A stretch of 64,000 bases of DNA. Origin: Candidatus Zixiibacteriota bacterium (lineage in GTDB: Bacteria; Zixibacteria; MSB-5A5; GN15; JAAZOE01). The stretch's first letter is position 1. Each line of letters opens with the position of its first letter. This document shows positions 44,309 to 52,405 of the stretch, one piece after another. The stretch spans positions 34,037 to 98,036 of the forward strand of contig DAOUTW010000005.1 in the NCBI GenBank assembly GCA_030668485.1, in the 5' to 3' direction. Position numbers and translations under genes: made by a program. The notes under the pieces were generated by a model. It searched no databases. It saw only the letters and a list, made by a program, of their open reading frames with translations, and had not been told where the DNA came from.

Positions 44309-44786
44309 ATAGAATTTGTGCGAGAAGCAGGCTCGAAGATGTCAACCCTGCATAATTTAGCCTGAAAATAGGCTATTTGTCAAGAGGTAAAGGCCACTAT
44401 CAATAACCGCCACAACTAAATCTACGCAACGGGAGGGTGTGTCGCGTCGACCTCAAACGCTGTGGCGGTTATGAGGATATTATTAGTATGCTTTTCGGAA
44501 ATTGTCAACAAAGATTAATTTTCGGGCTGATTATAACCAGTGGGAGAGTAGAGTTAACCTCGGCGAATGTGGTTGACATTGCAGGATTAATGTATAAACT
44601 AATTGTTCGAAGTAGTAACTATGACAACAATGAGATTGAGAATTTACGTTGATGTTAAATGAATTTTGTATTAGATTGGACATGCGGCCGGAGCGCTTCC
44701 GAAGTACATACAACCGCCCGCGGTTTGTAAGGTCTGTTTGGTTATGATTTCGGCATCGGAAGATTGGTAAATCTTGAGGTGGCGCA
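44309..44786. other. Intergenic region upstream of the ImmA-DUF4411 pair
   Basis: 478 bp, increasingly AT-rich toward the right. No supported gene. A possible promoter is TTGACA at 44573 with TATAAA/TAAACT at 44593-44600 (short spacer). A GAGGTGG ribosome site lies just before 44787. Confidence 0.5.
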
Positions 44787-45956
44787 ATGAGTATGGCTAT
44801 TCCAGTCAATCCTGATATTCTACGGTGGGCGCGATTAACGGCGGGCTTTAGCGTAGACCATGTCGTTCTTAAACTTAAACGAAAATTAGTTACTGCCGAT
44901 ACTGTTGAAGCATGGGAAAATGGAGAGGGGTGTCCCACATACGCACAGTTGGAAGACCTGGCATATAAAATATATAGGCGACCGCTTGCGCTTTTCTTTT
45001 TTCCAGAACCTCCAGTCGAGGAAACCCCAGAACAATCCTTCCGGACGCTTCCAGATCTCGAAATTTCCAGACTATCAACGCGTGTTCGTTTATTAATTCG
45101 AAAGGCAAGGGTCTTGCAAATCAACCTCTTTGAATTGAATGATTCGATAAATCCTGCCTCACGCCAAATTCTGAGAGAATTGAGATTTAGACCCGATGTT
45201 GCTGTTAACAAAATGGCTGAGTCTGTAAGAATGTACTTGGATATTGATTTATCCACCCAAAGTCATTGGAAAAAAACCGACGAGGCGTTTAAAGCATGGA
45301 GAGATTACCTTGAGGAACAAGGCGTCTTTGTATTTAAAGATGCGTTTAGAGATGATTCTGTTTCCGGGTTTTGCCTCTATGATGAAAATTTCCCCATCAT
45401 TTATGTTAATAACAGCATGCCACATACTCGCCAGATTTTTACGCTCTTTCACGAGCTTGCCCATTTATTGTTTCGCACAGGTGGAATTGACGCAAGATCA
45501 AAGGACTATATAGGTCTTCTCAAAGGTGATGAGAGAAAAATAGAAATTCTCTGCAACCAATTCGCTGGCGATTTTTTGGTCCCCGAAAGCGATTTCAATC
45601 AGCGTATCGTAGGAATAAAGGTAAATGATAGATCCATTGAGACATTGGCAAAGCGATACCATGTAAGCCGTGAGGTTATATTGCGTAAACTTCTTGATAA
45701 AAATATAATCACCCATAATTATTATAATGACAAGGTAAAGAGTTGGGGAAAGACTACATACAAGAAATCTGGAAAGGGTGGAAATCCGTATCTTACAAAA
45801 GGTGTGTATTTAGGGTATCGATACCTTGAAATGGCTTTTAGTCGATATTATCAGAAAAGAATCACGATCGATCAACTGGCTAATTACTTGGGCACGAAAG
45901 TGCAATTTGTGAGCGGCATGGAATCCTTGTTTCAGAAGCAAGGGATTGCCAAATGA
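44787..45956 (+). CDS. XRE-type regulator fused to ImmA/IrrE metallopeptidase
   Basis: 389 residues; GAGGTGG precedes the ATG. The N-terminal 60 residues form a degenerate Cro/C1-type helix-turn-helix (ILRWARLTAGFSVDHVVLKL, then TVEAWENGEGCP). The metallopeptidase part has HELAH at residues 222-226 and a later Glu253, the zinc ligands of ImmA/IrrE. Such proteins cleave or derepress a partner repressor, or serve as antitoxin with a PIN-type toxin. The stop overlaps the next gene by four bases (ATGA). AT-rich; acquired DNA is likely. Confidence 0.87.
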   Translation: MSMAIPVNPDILRWARLTAGFSVDHVVLKLKRKLVTADTVEAWENGEGCPTYAQLEDLAYKIYRRPLALFFFPEPPVEETPEQSFRTLPDLEISRLSTRVRLLIRKARVLQINLFELNDSINPASRQILRELRFRPDVAVNKMAESVRMYLDIDLSTQSHWKKTDEAFKAWRDYLEEQGVFVFKDAFRDDSVSGFCLYDENFPIIYVNNSMPHTRQIFTLFHELAHLLFRTGGIDARSKDYIGLLKGDERKIEILCNQFAGDFLVPESDFNQRIVGIKVNDRSIETLAKRYHVSREVILRKLLDKNIITHNYYNDKVKSWGKTTYKKSGKGGNPYLTKGVYLGYRYLEMAFSRYYQKRITIDQLANYLGTKVQFVSGMESLFQKQGIAK

Positions 45957-46420
45957 TATATGTTTTTGACAGTAGCACCTTAATCCACTTATTTCGATAT
46001 TATTATCTTCAACGTTTTCCAACTCTCTGGGGGAAATTTGATGGTATGGCAAAAAATAGTGAAATTGTTTCCGTTCGTGAGGTTTATAGTGAAATAAAGG
46101 GCAAGGGTGATAGATTATCAGATTGGGCCAAAAAACATAGAGAATTCTTTATGGAATCATCATTGGAAGAAATTAATTTCGTTTCTGAAATATTCAAAAT
46201 ATCACATTTTCAAATGCTTATAAGACAACAGGCTCGGTTGCAGGGAAACCCCGTTGCTGACCCGTTCGTTATCGCTAAGGCCAAAATTATTAGCGGATGT
46301 GTCATTACTCAAGAAGTACGCAAAACGAACGCCGCCAAAATCCCAAATGTTTGTGATCATTTTGAAATACCGTGCTATAATCTTGAAGAATTCATGGAAA
46401 TGGAGAATTGGAAGTTCTAA
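45953..46420 (+). CDS. DUF4411/PIN-like protein
   Basis: 155 residues. The start IYVFDSSTLIHLFRYYYLQRFP has the first PIN-type aspartate (Asp6); VSVREVYSEIKGKGD supplies a Glu, and NPVADPFVIAKAKIISGCVITQE places another Asp and the alpha/beta repeat of the fold. DUF4411 proteins regularly follow ImmA/IrrE regulators and are thought to be PIN-type toxins cutting RNA. The four-base overlap with the upstream gene supports a coupled pair. Activity is inferred. Confidence 0.85.
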   Translation: MIYVFDSSTLIHLFRYYYLQRFPTLWGKFDGMAKNSEIVSVREVYSEIKGKGDRLSDWAKKHREFFMESSLEEINFVSEIFKISHFQMLIRQQARLQGNPVADPFVIAKAKIISGCVITQEVRKTNAAKIPNVCDHFEIPCYNLEEFMEMENWKF

Positions 46421-46465
46421 TTCTAGTAATCAGAAGCCATCCACATTTCTCCGCTTACTTATTAT

Positions 46466-47224
46466 CTAAGCAATCTCAAACCCCCGCTTCCTGAACTGCT
46501 CCAGCAGGCGGTCGGGGGAGGGGTACCACTGGCCCCATTTACGGGAGATGTGCTCCGTCCATGAGTAAGTATCGAAATCAAATGTCTCCTCTCGGTCGCC
46601 GGTCAGCTTGAGCATGAATTCGCCGGCCTTATAATAATCCTGAGCCAGGTAACCGTCATCCATCACCTTCATCGCCTCGGTAATCGTTTCCTCATCGAAA
46701 TCGGGATATTTATCCTCGAACAACACATAGTTCAGCGGATAACGGGGGCGCACCGGCGGATTTTCGTCAGGGTATCCCATGACCAGCTTCACCAGCGGAA
46801 ACACCCGCGGCGGCAAATTGTACTCTTGGGCAATCTTGTCTGCCAGATACGGTGCGCTGCCGATAAAGCAACTCCCCATCCCGAGACTCTCAGCGGCGGT
46901 AACCATGTTCTGCGCGGCAAGGGTGGCATCCTGAAAGGCGAACATTAGAATCATCAGGTCGTTAGATATCATCTTCCAGTTGCGTTTGGCCATGATTCGT
47001 TCCAGCTTGTACGAATCGACGCAGATGACAAACTCCAACGGCGCACCCCAATCGGTATCCTTTTTCCCCCTGGATAGCAGCACGCTGAATGACTGCGAGG
47101 CGAACGGCGCCTGCATCCCGGCGAGTACGACAGTTTCGATAACCTCATCCGACGGCATCTGATCGGTGTATTTGCGAATCGACTTGCGCCGCATCATGGC
47201 TTCTATGGCAGGATTGGTGAGCAT
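46466..47224 (-). CDS. Nitroreductase-family protein, long form
   Basis: 252 residues; AAGGAG precedes the ATG. FMN-binding features are AMMRRKSIRKYTDQMPSDEV, VLAGMQAPFASQSFSVLL, and VTAAESLGMGSCFIGSAPY; the second half ends with VKLVMGYPDENPPVRPRYPL, where a typical family member stops. About 70 further residues (YLAQDYYKAGEFM through RKWGQWYPSPDRLLEQF) form a C-terminal extension. This resembles NfsA-like enzymes. Not closely similar to the shorter nitroreductase at 38599. Confidence 0.87.
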   Translation of the reverse strand: MLTNPAIEAMMRRKSIRKYTDQMPSDEVIETVVLAGMQAPFASQSFSVLLSRGKKDTDWGAPLEFVICVDSYKLERIMAKRNWKMISNDLMILMFAFQDATLAAQNMVTAAESLGMGSCFIGSAPYLADKIAQEYNLPPRVFPLVKLVMGYPDENPPVRPRYPLNYVLFEDKYPDFDEETITEAMKVMDDGYLAQDYYKAGEFMLKLTGDREETFDFDTYSWTEHISRKWGQWYPSPDRLLEQFRKRGFEIA

Positions 47225-47282
47225 GACATAATCTCCTTACTGAGCAATAATTATTGTGTACCGATAACCCCCCTGATGGGGG

Positions 47283-48290
47283 TTAATATCCCCTCAGGGG
47301 ATCAACCGGATTGGGCAATGTTTCCCCGTGCGCAACTTTATTCAGCAGATCAGCCAGGGCGGCAATCCGCAGAGATTCGGTAGCATCGGAGTGTCCGCCG
47401 AGATGAGGTGTCATGACAACATTATCAAGCTGATGAAAAGGAAACTCCGAGGGCGGAGTATTGGTGCGGGAAATTTCATCTGGGGGATAATGGTACCACA
47501 CATCCAGTCCGGCCCGGTGGCAAAAGCCACTCTTCTGTTGATCGGAAGATAATACTTGATACAAAGCTTCTTCGTCGATAATTGCGCCGCGAGCGATATT
47601 TACGATAATCGCCTCATCCGGGAGAAGCTCCAATTCCTCTGCGCCGATCAGGCCTTTGGTGTCCGGTGTCATCGGCAGGCAGACAAAGAGAACATTGGCG
47701 CGAGGCAAGAGACTGCCCAGCGCCTTGGGCGCATAAAGTTCGATACTGGAATCCGAATAAGAGGGAATATTGTTTTTAATTGCCACCACCTTCATTTCCA
47801 TTCCCTGACATATCTTCGCGATTTTTCGCCCGATGGCGCCGTATCCGAGGATCAGGGCGGTTTTCCCTTCAAGCAACAGAGGCCCGCCGGATGCCGAATC
47901 GTCATAATCGTATCGCGGACGCCAGTCATGTGTGCGAAGCGAGCGATCAATCGGAATGACCTTCTTGGCGGCAGCCATCATTAGCATAATCGCCGTTTCT
48001 GCTGCCGGAGCGGCATTGTGGTGGATGTTATGAATAACGATATCGGGAAATTCGAGCATCAAATCCCGGGTCGCAACCGGCAAACCGGACCAGGGTATGA
48101 TTAAGGTCTTTAAATTCGGGCTGGCGGTGACAGCCTCGCGCGTGGGGACACCGGCAATCAGGATGGAATATTCGGCAGGTGACGGCAGTTCCAATCCGCA
48201 GGTGAGTTCGACATCATGATCGAGTTTTGCCTTTAGTTTTTCGATCCACTCTTGATCGAATGATTGCAGCAGATGGACCGCCAATGCCAT
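47283..48290 (-). CDS. D-isomer-specific 2-hydroxyacid dehydrogenase
   Basis: 335 residues; AAGGAG precedes the ATG. The NAD-binding Rossmann motif is ALILGYGAIGRKIAKICQ, the catalytic Arg lies in VNIARGAIIDEEALY and the catalytic His in MTPHLGGHSDATES. The N-terminal substrate domain is divergent, so the acid reduced (glyoxylate, hydroxypyruvate, phosphoglycerate or another) cannot be named. It follows the nitroreductase orientation with 58 bp between and may be co-transcribed. Confidence 0.9.
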   Translation of the reverse strand: MALAVHLLQSFDQEWIEKLKAKLDHDVELTCGLELPSPAEYSILIAGVPTREAVTASPNLKTLIIPWSGLPVATRDLMLEFPDIVIHNIHHNAAPAAETAIMLMMAAAKKVIPIDRSLRTHDWRPRYDYDDSASGGPLLLEGKTALILGYGAIGRKIAKICQGMEMKVVAIKNNIPSYSDSSIELYAPKALGSLLPRANVLFVCLPMTPDTKGLIGAEELELLPDEAIIVNIARGAIIDEEALYQVLSSDQQKSGFCHRAGLDVWYHYPPDEISRTNTPPSEFPFHQLDNVVMTPHLGGHSDATESLRIAALADLLNKVAHGETLPNPVDPLRGY

Positions 48291-48417
48291 ACCTGAATAC
48301 TCCTTATTGACTTTGATGGAATATTAATCTCGTCCCACTAATCTATTTGATCGTCGCCGTAAATCAAAGGCTTTCTTTCGCATGCGAAGTAAATTGGATG
48401 CGATGAAAATAAATGTC

Positions 48418-48446
48418 TTGACAAAAAAGGCCGAAAAGTCTATATT
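48418..48446 (+). promoter_or_regulatory. Promoter of the first cohesin/dockerin protein
   Basis: TTGACA at 48418-48423, exactly 17 nt, TATATT at 48441-48446. About 140 nt of leader follow before the start codon, including the repeat at 48528. Confidence 0.7.
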
Positions 48447-48527
48447 TATTACAACTGCAATAAACTGCTAAAGGCACAAAGTACATAATCGTTAACAGAC
48501 TTATCCACCAGTCGGAGGAGTGCTATA

Positions 48528-48541
48528 GTCATACGCTAAGG
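48528..48541 (+). repeat. Leader repeat, copy 1
   Basis: GTCATACGCTAAGG, identical to 51646-51659. In both places it follows a CTATAG sequence and lies 40-55 nt before the start codon of a secreted protein gene. Confidence 0.7.
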
Positions 48542-48584
48542 TGTGGTTCGCATAACGGCGAATTATAGAGAAGAAGGAGCAGCG

Positions 48585-51578
48585 ATGTCTTCGAAACGTA
48601 TTATAAACGGACTTATCCTGATTTGCATCATGTGTTTTCTATCAATGACAGGACTGGTCCAAGCGCAGGCGCTCGATAAGTCCATCAATCCCTTTGAAAT
48701 CAAAATCGAAGTTGAGCGTGATATTTTTCCAGGGAAATACGTGTCACTGGATATAACCAAGGTTGCCGGATCGGAAGACATGCACGGATTTGATTTTCTT
48801 ATAGGGTATGACACTTCCGCGTTAAGCTTTGTCGAAGCTGTCGGGGGAGAATTATATGACACCTGGGGCGATTACATATGGGAGCACTTTGAATATCAGC
48901 TGGAAACACCGGTCTCTTGCGATAGCGGCTGGTGCCCCTCCGGATTGATTCGTGCGATAGGCATCGCCGATATAAATAACGGGGATTATCATCATCTTGA
49001 TTTATCACCGGATGATGGCACGCGGATGTTCGAGCTCGTTTTTCGTGTTACGGAAGACCCGGCCTATGACTGTATCTTTACTCCCGTTCGCTTTTTCTGG
49101 ATCGACTGCGGCGACAATGGACTTGCCGTTGATATGCCGCCGACCATTGGTCTGGCCGTATCCGATGGAGTATATGACTGGGATGGCTATTATAATGAGA
49201 TTGACGACCCGGACTATGGCTTCCCGGGATATTTCGGCGCCCCTGATGTCTGCCTTATGGACAGTTTGGCTACGATTCGCTTCGTCGATTTCTATAACGG
49301 TGGGGTCGAGATCATTTGCTCGGATAGTATTGACCAACGCGGTGATATAAATATTAACGGTATTGCCTACGAAATCGCCGACCAGGTCATGTTCACCAAT
49401 TATTTTATTTTCGGCCTCAAGACTTTTGGCAGGCATATAGAAGCGAGCATCGCGGCCAGCGACGTCAATGCCGACGGAGTCGCCTTGTCGGTTGAGGATC
49501 TTATTTATCATCATCGGGTCGTCTGTGGCGATGCTCCGCCGTACCCGGCACCTCCGGCGGAAAAAACGGCACGCGATTCTCTAATCATTATTCAGGATCT
49601 TTCGACCAAAACCGTAAGCTTTGAATATACCGATACGCTGGCGGCCATGTACCTCATCTTTGAAGGGGATATCACACCTGAGTTTCTTTTCGACACCCAA
49701 ATCTACTGGGGCAACTACTTTTCTGATGGCGAATATACATATGTCCTGATTCAACCCCCAATAGCCCTTGATCCTGAAAGTCCTGATGCTTGCGGCACCG
49801 GTTTTACCGAAGGGTCGCTTTTTACCTATCGCGGACATGGGCGGTTGGTGCAATACGGAGATGATTATAGAATTACCGGGGCCGCCGATTTCAATAATAA
49901 TTTCTTCTCCATGTTTATGTCTTCGACGACGGAGTTGAGAATTATCGGCGGCCATGATGGCCATACTTCAATCGCCCCGCAACCGCTGCCAAAATCCCTG
50001 GCGCGAATCAGCGAATCGGAAACCATTTCGCTGATAGTCTCTGATTTCACCGCGCACACTGTCCTCGACATCGACCAGGCCAGCGTGATTGTCAACGATT
50101 CCATTGTTCCGTTGTCGACCACTATTTTGCCTCCACCGCCGGGATTCGAAGATGAACTGCTGGAAATTGTTGTTTCCGCCCGAGACTTTATTGATGACTA
50201 TGTCTGTGGACCGGATACTGCCTGGGGACTTCACCCAATGGCAGAATACCTCGATACCCTCAGTGTCTGGCAGTACGTTTATTCTGTCACCGGACAATTT
50301 TCGGATGTTACCGAATTTAATACTCTCGGAGATGTTACGATTATTAAAGAACCGGTGACTATTCCTGTTCCATCGGGATGGACGACCATCGGGGCCGCGG
50401 TCGAAGCCGCCGAATCGCATGATACGGTGGAGGTCGCCGCCGGTACCTACTATGAACACGATATTCAAATGAAATCCGGCATCTGCCTGCGCAGCGAAAC
50501 AGGGTTAGCCGATTGTGTCACCATCAATGCCGACTCACTTGGCCGAGTCATGATTATTGAAAACGTCGGACGTTCGACCAGTATCACCGGATTCACTTTC
50601 ACTGGCGGTTTTGTCTCCGGGGGTCCACCTGATTACCGCGGCGGGGGAGTTTATTGTTATTCGGCCTCGCCGACATTCAGCAATTGCGACTTTTCGCGCA
50701 ATATCGCCGGCGTTGGGGGAGGAATGTGCTGTAATTATGGATCCATCCCGGCTTTAAACAAATGTGTTTTTTCAGAAAATGAGGTAACTGATGGCGGCGG
50801 AGGTATGGCATGCTTGGGAGGCTCCCATGCCGAGCTTAATGATTGCATATTCAGGGACAATTCGGCGTTGTCTGTCGGCGGCGGCATGGTCGGTTTCATG
50901 TCTTCTATTCCCACTCTCACCGGGTGTTTGTTTGCCGGCAATTCCGCCGATGGGGCCGGGGGCGGCCTGTATTATGTGGGGTTTATGGCCGATTGGACCC
51001 TTATCCTGAAGGAATGTACCTTTGTCGATAATGTATGCCCGGGTGACGGCGCGGCGCTATCTTTCTGGTTTTCCTCGCCTCATTTGGAAAATTGCCTGAT
51101 CGCCTATAATGGCCCCGGTGAAACAATCTTTTGTGATGAAGCATCCTTATCTTATACGCTCCTTACCTGTTGCGATATGTATGGCAATGCAGGTGGGGAT
51201 TGGACCGGTTGTACTGCTGACCAAAACGGCGTCAACGGCAATATTTCACTTGATCCGATGTTTTGCGATACCGCCAACGATAATTTCTACCTGAATGGCC
51301 TGTCACCTTGCGTAAGGTACAATAACAGCTGCAATGAAACTATTGGGGCCCTGGCGGCTGCCTGCGGATTTGTATGTGGCGACGTTTCCGGAGATTTTGG
51401 TATTGATGTTGGCGATGCTGTCTATCTTATCGCTTATCTGTTCCGTGGCGGCCCTGCGCCGCCAATTCCTGCCGCAGCCGACATCAATGGCAACGGTGAG
51501 CCGGACGTGGGTGATGTCACTATAATTATCAATTTTATCTTCCGCTACGGCCCGCGGCCTGTTTGTATGCTTGATTGA
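48585..51578 (+). CDS. Large secreted protein: cohesin-like, internal dockerin, beta-helix, C-terminal dockerin
   Basis: 997 residues from the ATG at 48585 (AAGGAG upstream; the frame opens 14 codons earlier). Signal peptide about 1-27. Residues about 36-190 resemble a cohesin fold (VSLDITKVAGSEDMHGFDFL, then GYDTSALSF and RFFWIDCGDNG). Residues about 255-315 are a dockerin-like pair (GDININGIAYEIADQVMFT and DVNADGVALSVEDL). A middle beta region follows. Residues about 595-900 are a right-handed beta-helix with GWTTIGAAVEAAESHDTVEV and repeated FSNCDF/LNDCIF rungs. Residues about 930-997 are a second dockerin (DVGDAVYLIAYLFRGG and PDVGDVTIIINFIF). Likely surface-assembled; role unknown. Confidence 0.8.
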   Translation: MSSKRIINGLILICIMCFLSMTGLVQAQALDKSINPFEIKIEVERDIFPGKYVSLDITKVAGSEDMHGFDFLIGYDTSALSFVEAVGGELYDTWGDYIWEHFEYQLETPVSCDSGWCPSGLIRAIGIADINNGDYHHLDLSPDDGTRMFELVFRVTEDPAYDCIFTPVRFFWIDCGDNGLAVDMPPTIGLAVSDGVYDWDGYYNEIDDPDYGFPGYFGAPDVCLMDSLATIRFVDFYNGGVEIICSDSIDQRGDININGIAYEIADQVMFTNYFIFGLKTFGRHIEASIAASDVNADGVALSVEDLIYHHRVVCGDAPPYPAPPAEKTARDSLIIIQDLSTKTVSFEYTDTLAAMYLIFEGDITPEFLFDTQIYWGNYFSDGEYTYVLIQPPIALDPESPDACGTGFTEGSLFTYRGHGRLVQYGDDYRITGAADFNNNFFSMFMSSTTELRIIGGHDGHTSIAPQPLPKSLARISESETISLIVSDFTAHTVLDIDQASVIVNDSIVPLSTTILPPPPGFEDELLEIVVSARDFIDDYVCGPDTAWGLHPMAEYLDTLSVWQYVYSVTGQFSDVTEFNTLGDVTIIKEPVTIPVPSGWTTIGAAVEAAESHDTVEVAAGTYYEHDIQMKSGICLRSETGLADCVTINADSLGRVMIIENVGRSTSITGFTFTGGFVSGGPPDYRGGGVYCYSASPTFSNCDFSRNIAGVGGGMCCNYGSIPALNKCVFSENEVTDGGGGMACLGGSHAELNDCIFRDNSALSVGGGMVGFMSSIPTLTGCLFAGNSADGAGGGLYYVGFMADWTLILKECTFVDNVCPGDGAALSFWFSSPHLENCLIAYNGPGETIFCDEASLSYTLLTCCDMYGNAGGDWTGCTADQNGVNGNISLDPMFCDTANDNFYLNGLSPCVRYNNSCNETIGALAAACGFVCGDVSGDFGIDVGDAVYLIAYLFRGGPAPPIPAAADINGNGEPDVGDVTIIINFIFRYGPRPVCMLD

Positions 51579-51645
51579 TGTGACAGAATAACCGGGCTGA
51601 TGCATGACCGGCCCGCAGACTTATGAAGTTAGGAGACTCTATAGG

Positions 51646-51659
51646 GTCATACGCTAAGG
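51646..51659 (+). repeat. Leader repeat, copy 2
   Basis: GTCATACGCTAAGG identical to 48528-48541, upstream of the decayed paralogue at 51699. Confidence 0.7.
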
Positions 51660-51698
51660 CATAGCTATTAGAATACTGTATACAGAGAAGGAGGATAT

Positions 51699-52260
51699 GT
51701 GGCTCTGTATTTTAAGCTATACCTTAGATGTAGACGAAGGCTGAGAAAATTCGTTCTTCCGATATCCCTGGTTCTGATTCTGTGTCTTTTTCCATTTAAA
51801 GTTTCAGCGGAAACGCTCAATCAACCGGATGGGGATTATTCTTATTGCCGGTCGGGAATCTGCGCCGGCGATCTCGAACAATATTATATGTATTCCGTCG
51901 AAGCGTCTATAGTCTATGACGGCGACCTGATTGTCGGTGGATATTTTGCTGCCGCCGACGGTATACCGGTTCGTCATCTGGCGCGAGGGGACGGGGCGGC
52001 CTGGCACGACCTGGGAGGGGGAGTGAGCGGCTCGTATGCGAGCGCAGTTTTCGCGCTTGCAATTTATAATGGGAAATTGAATGTCGCCGGAAAGTTTTGA
52101 TGAAATCGATGAGGTCCCCGCCAATAATGCCGCCGTCTGGGATGGGGCGGCATGGGAACCTCTCGAATCGGGAATGGGCGAACTCGATATCGGCGATGCG
52201 GTGATCGTTATCAATTTTGTTTTCAAAGGGGGACCGCGGCCTGACTGTACACCGAATTAG
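51699..52260 (+). pseudogene. Frameshifted, internally deleted dockerin protein gene
   Basis: A GTG start with AAGGAGG just upstream gives a signal peptide (about 18-37, SLVLILCLFPFKVSA) and one propeller-type repeat (HLARGDGAAWHDLGGG, then LAIYNGKLNVAGKF). The frame then stops at 52098-52100. Dropping one T in the TTTT run restores it: DEIDEVPANNAAVWDGAAW, then a direct jump to the second half of a dockerin (ELDIGDAVIVINFVFKGG) and a stop at 52260. So most propeller repeats and the first dockerin repeat are missing and one frameshift remains. The 3' end and downstream hairpin closely match the end of the gene at 52406. Confidence 0.85.
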
Positions 52261-52289
52261 CTGAAGTCAGAGCTGGGAGGGGTGTAAAT

Positions 52290-52322
52290 ACCGGGTCGGT
52301 ATCCATAAATACCGGCCCGGTT
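52290..52322 (+). terminator. Terminator after the decayed gene
   Basis: ACCGGGTCGGTAT and ATACCGGCCCGGT arms around CCATAA. The hairpin is identical to the one at 55225-55257; the T tract is weak. Confidence 0.7.
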
Positions 52323-52405
52323 GCTCACCATCAAGACGGAGACAGTGATTGTACGTTAGGAAAAATCTTAAATATCGATAGATTACGGAAGAAGGAGGAA
52401 AGCTA

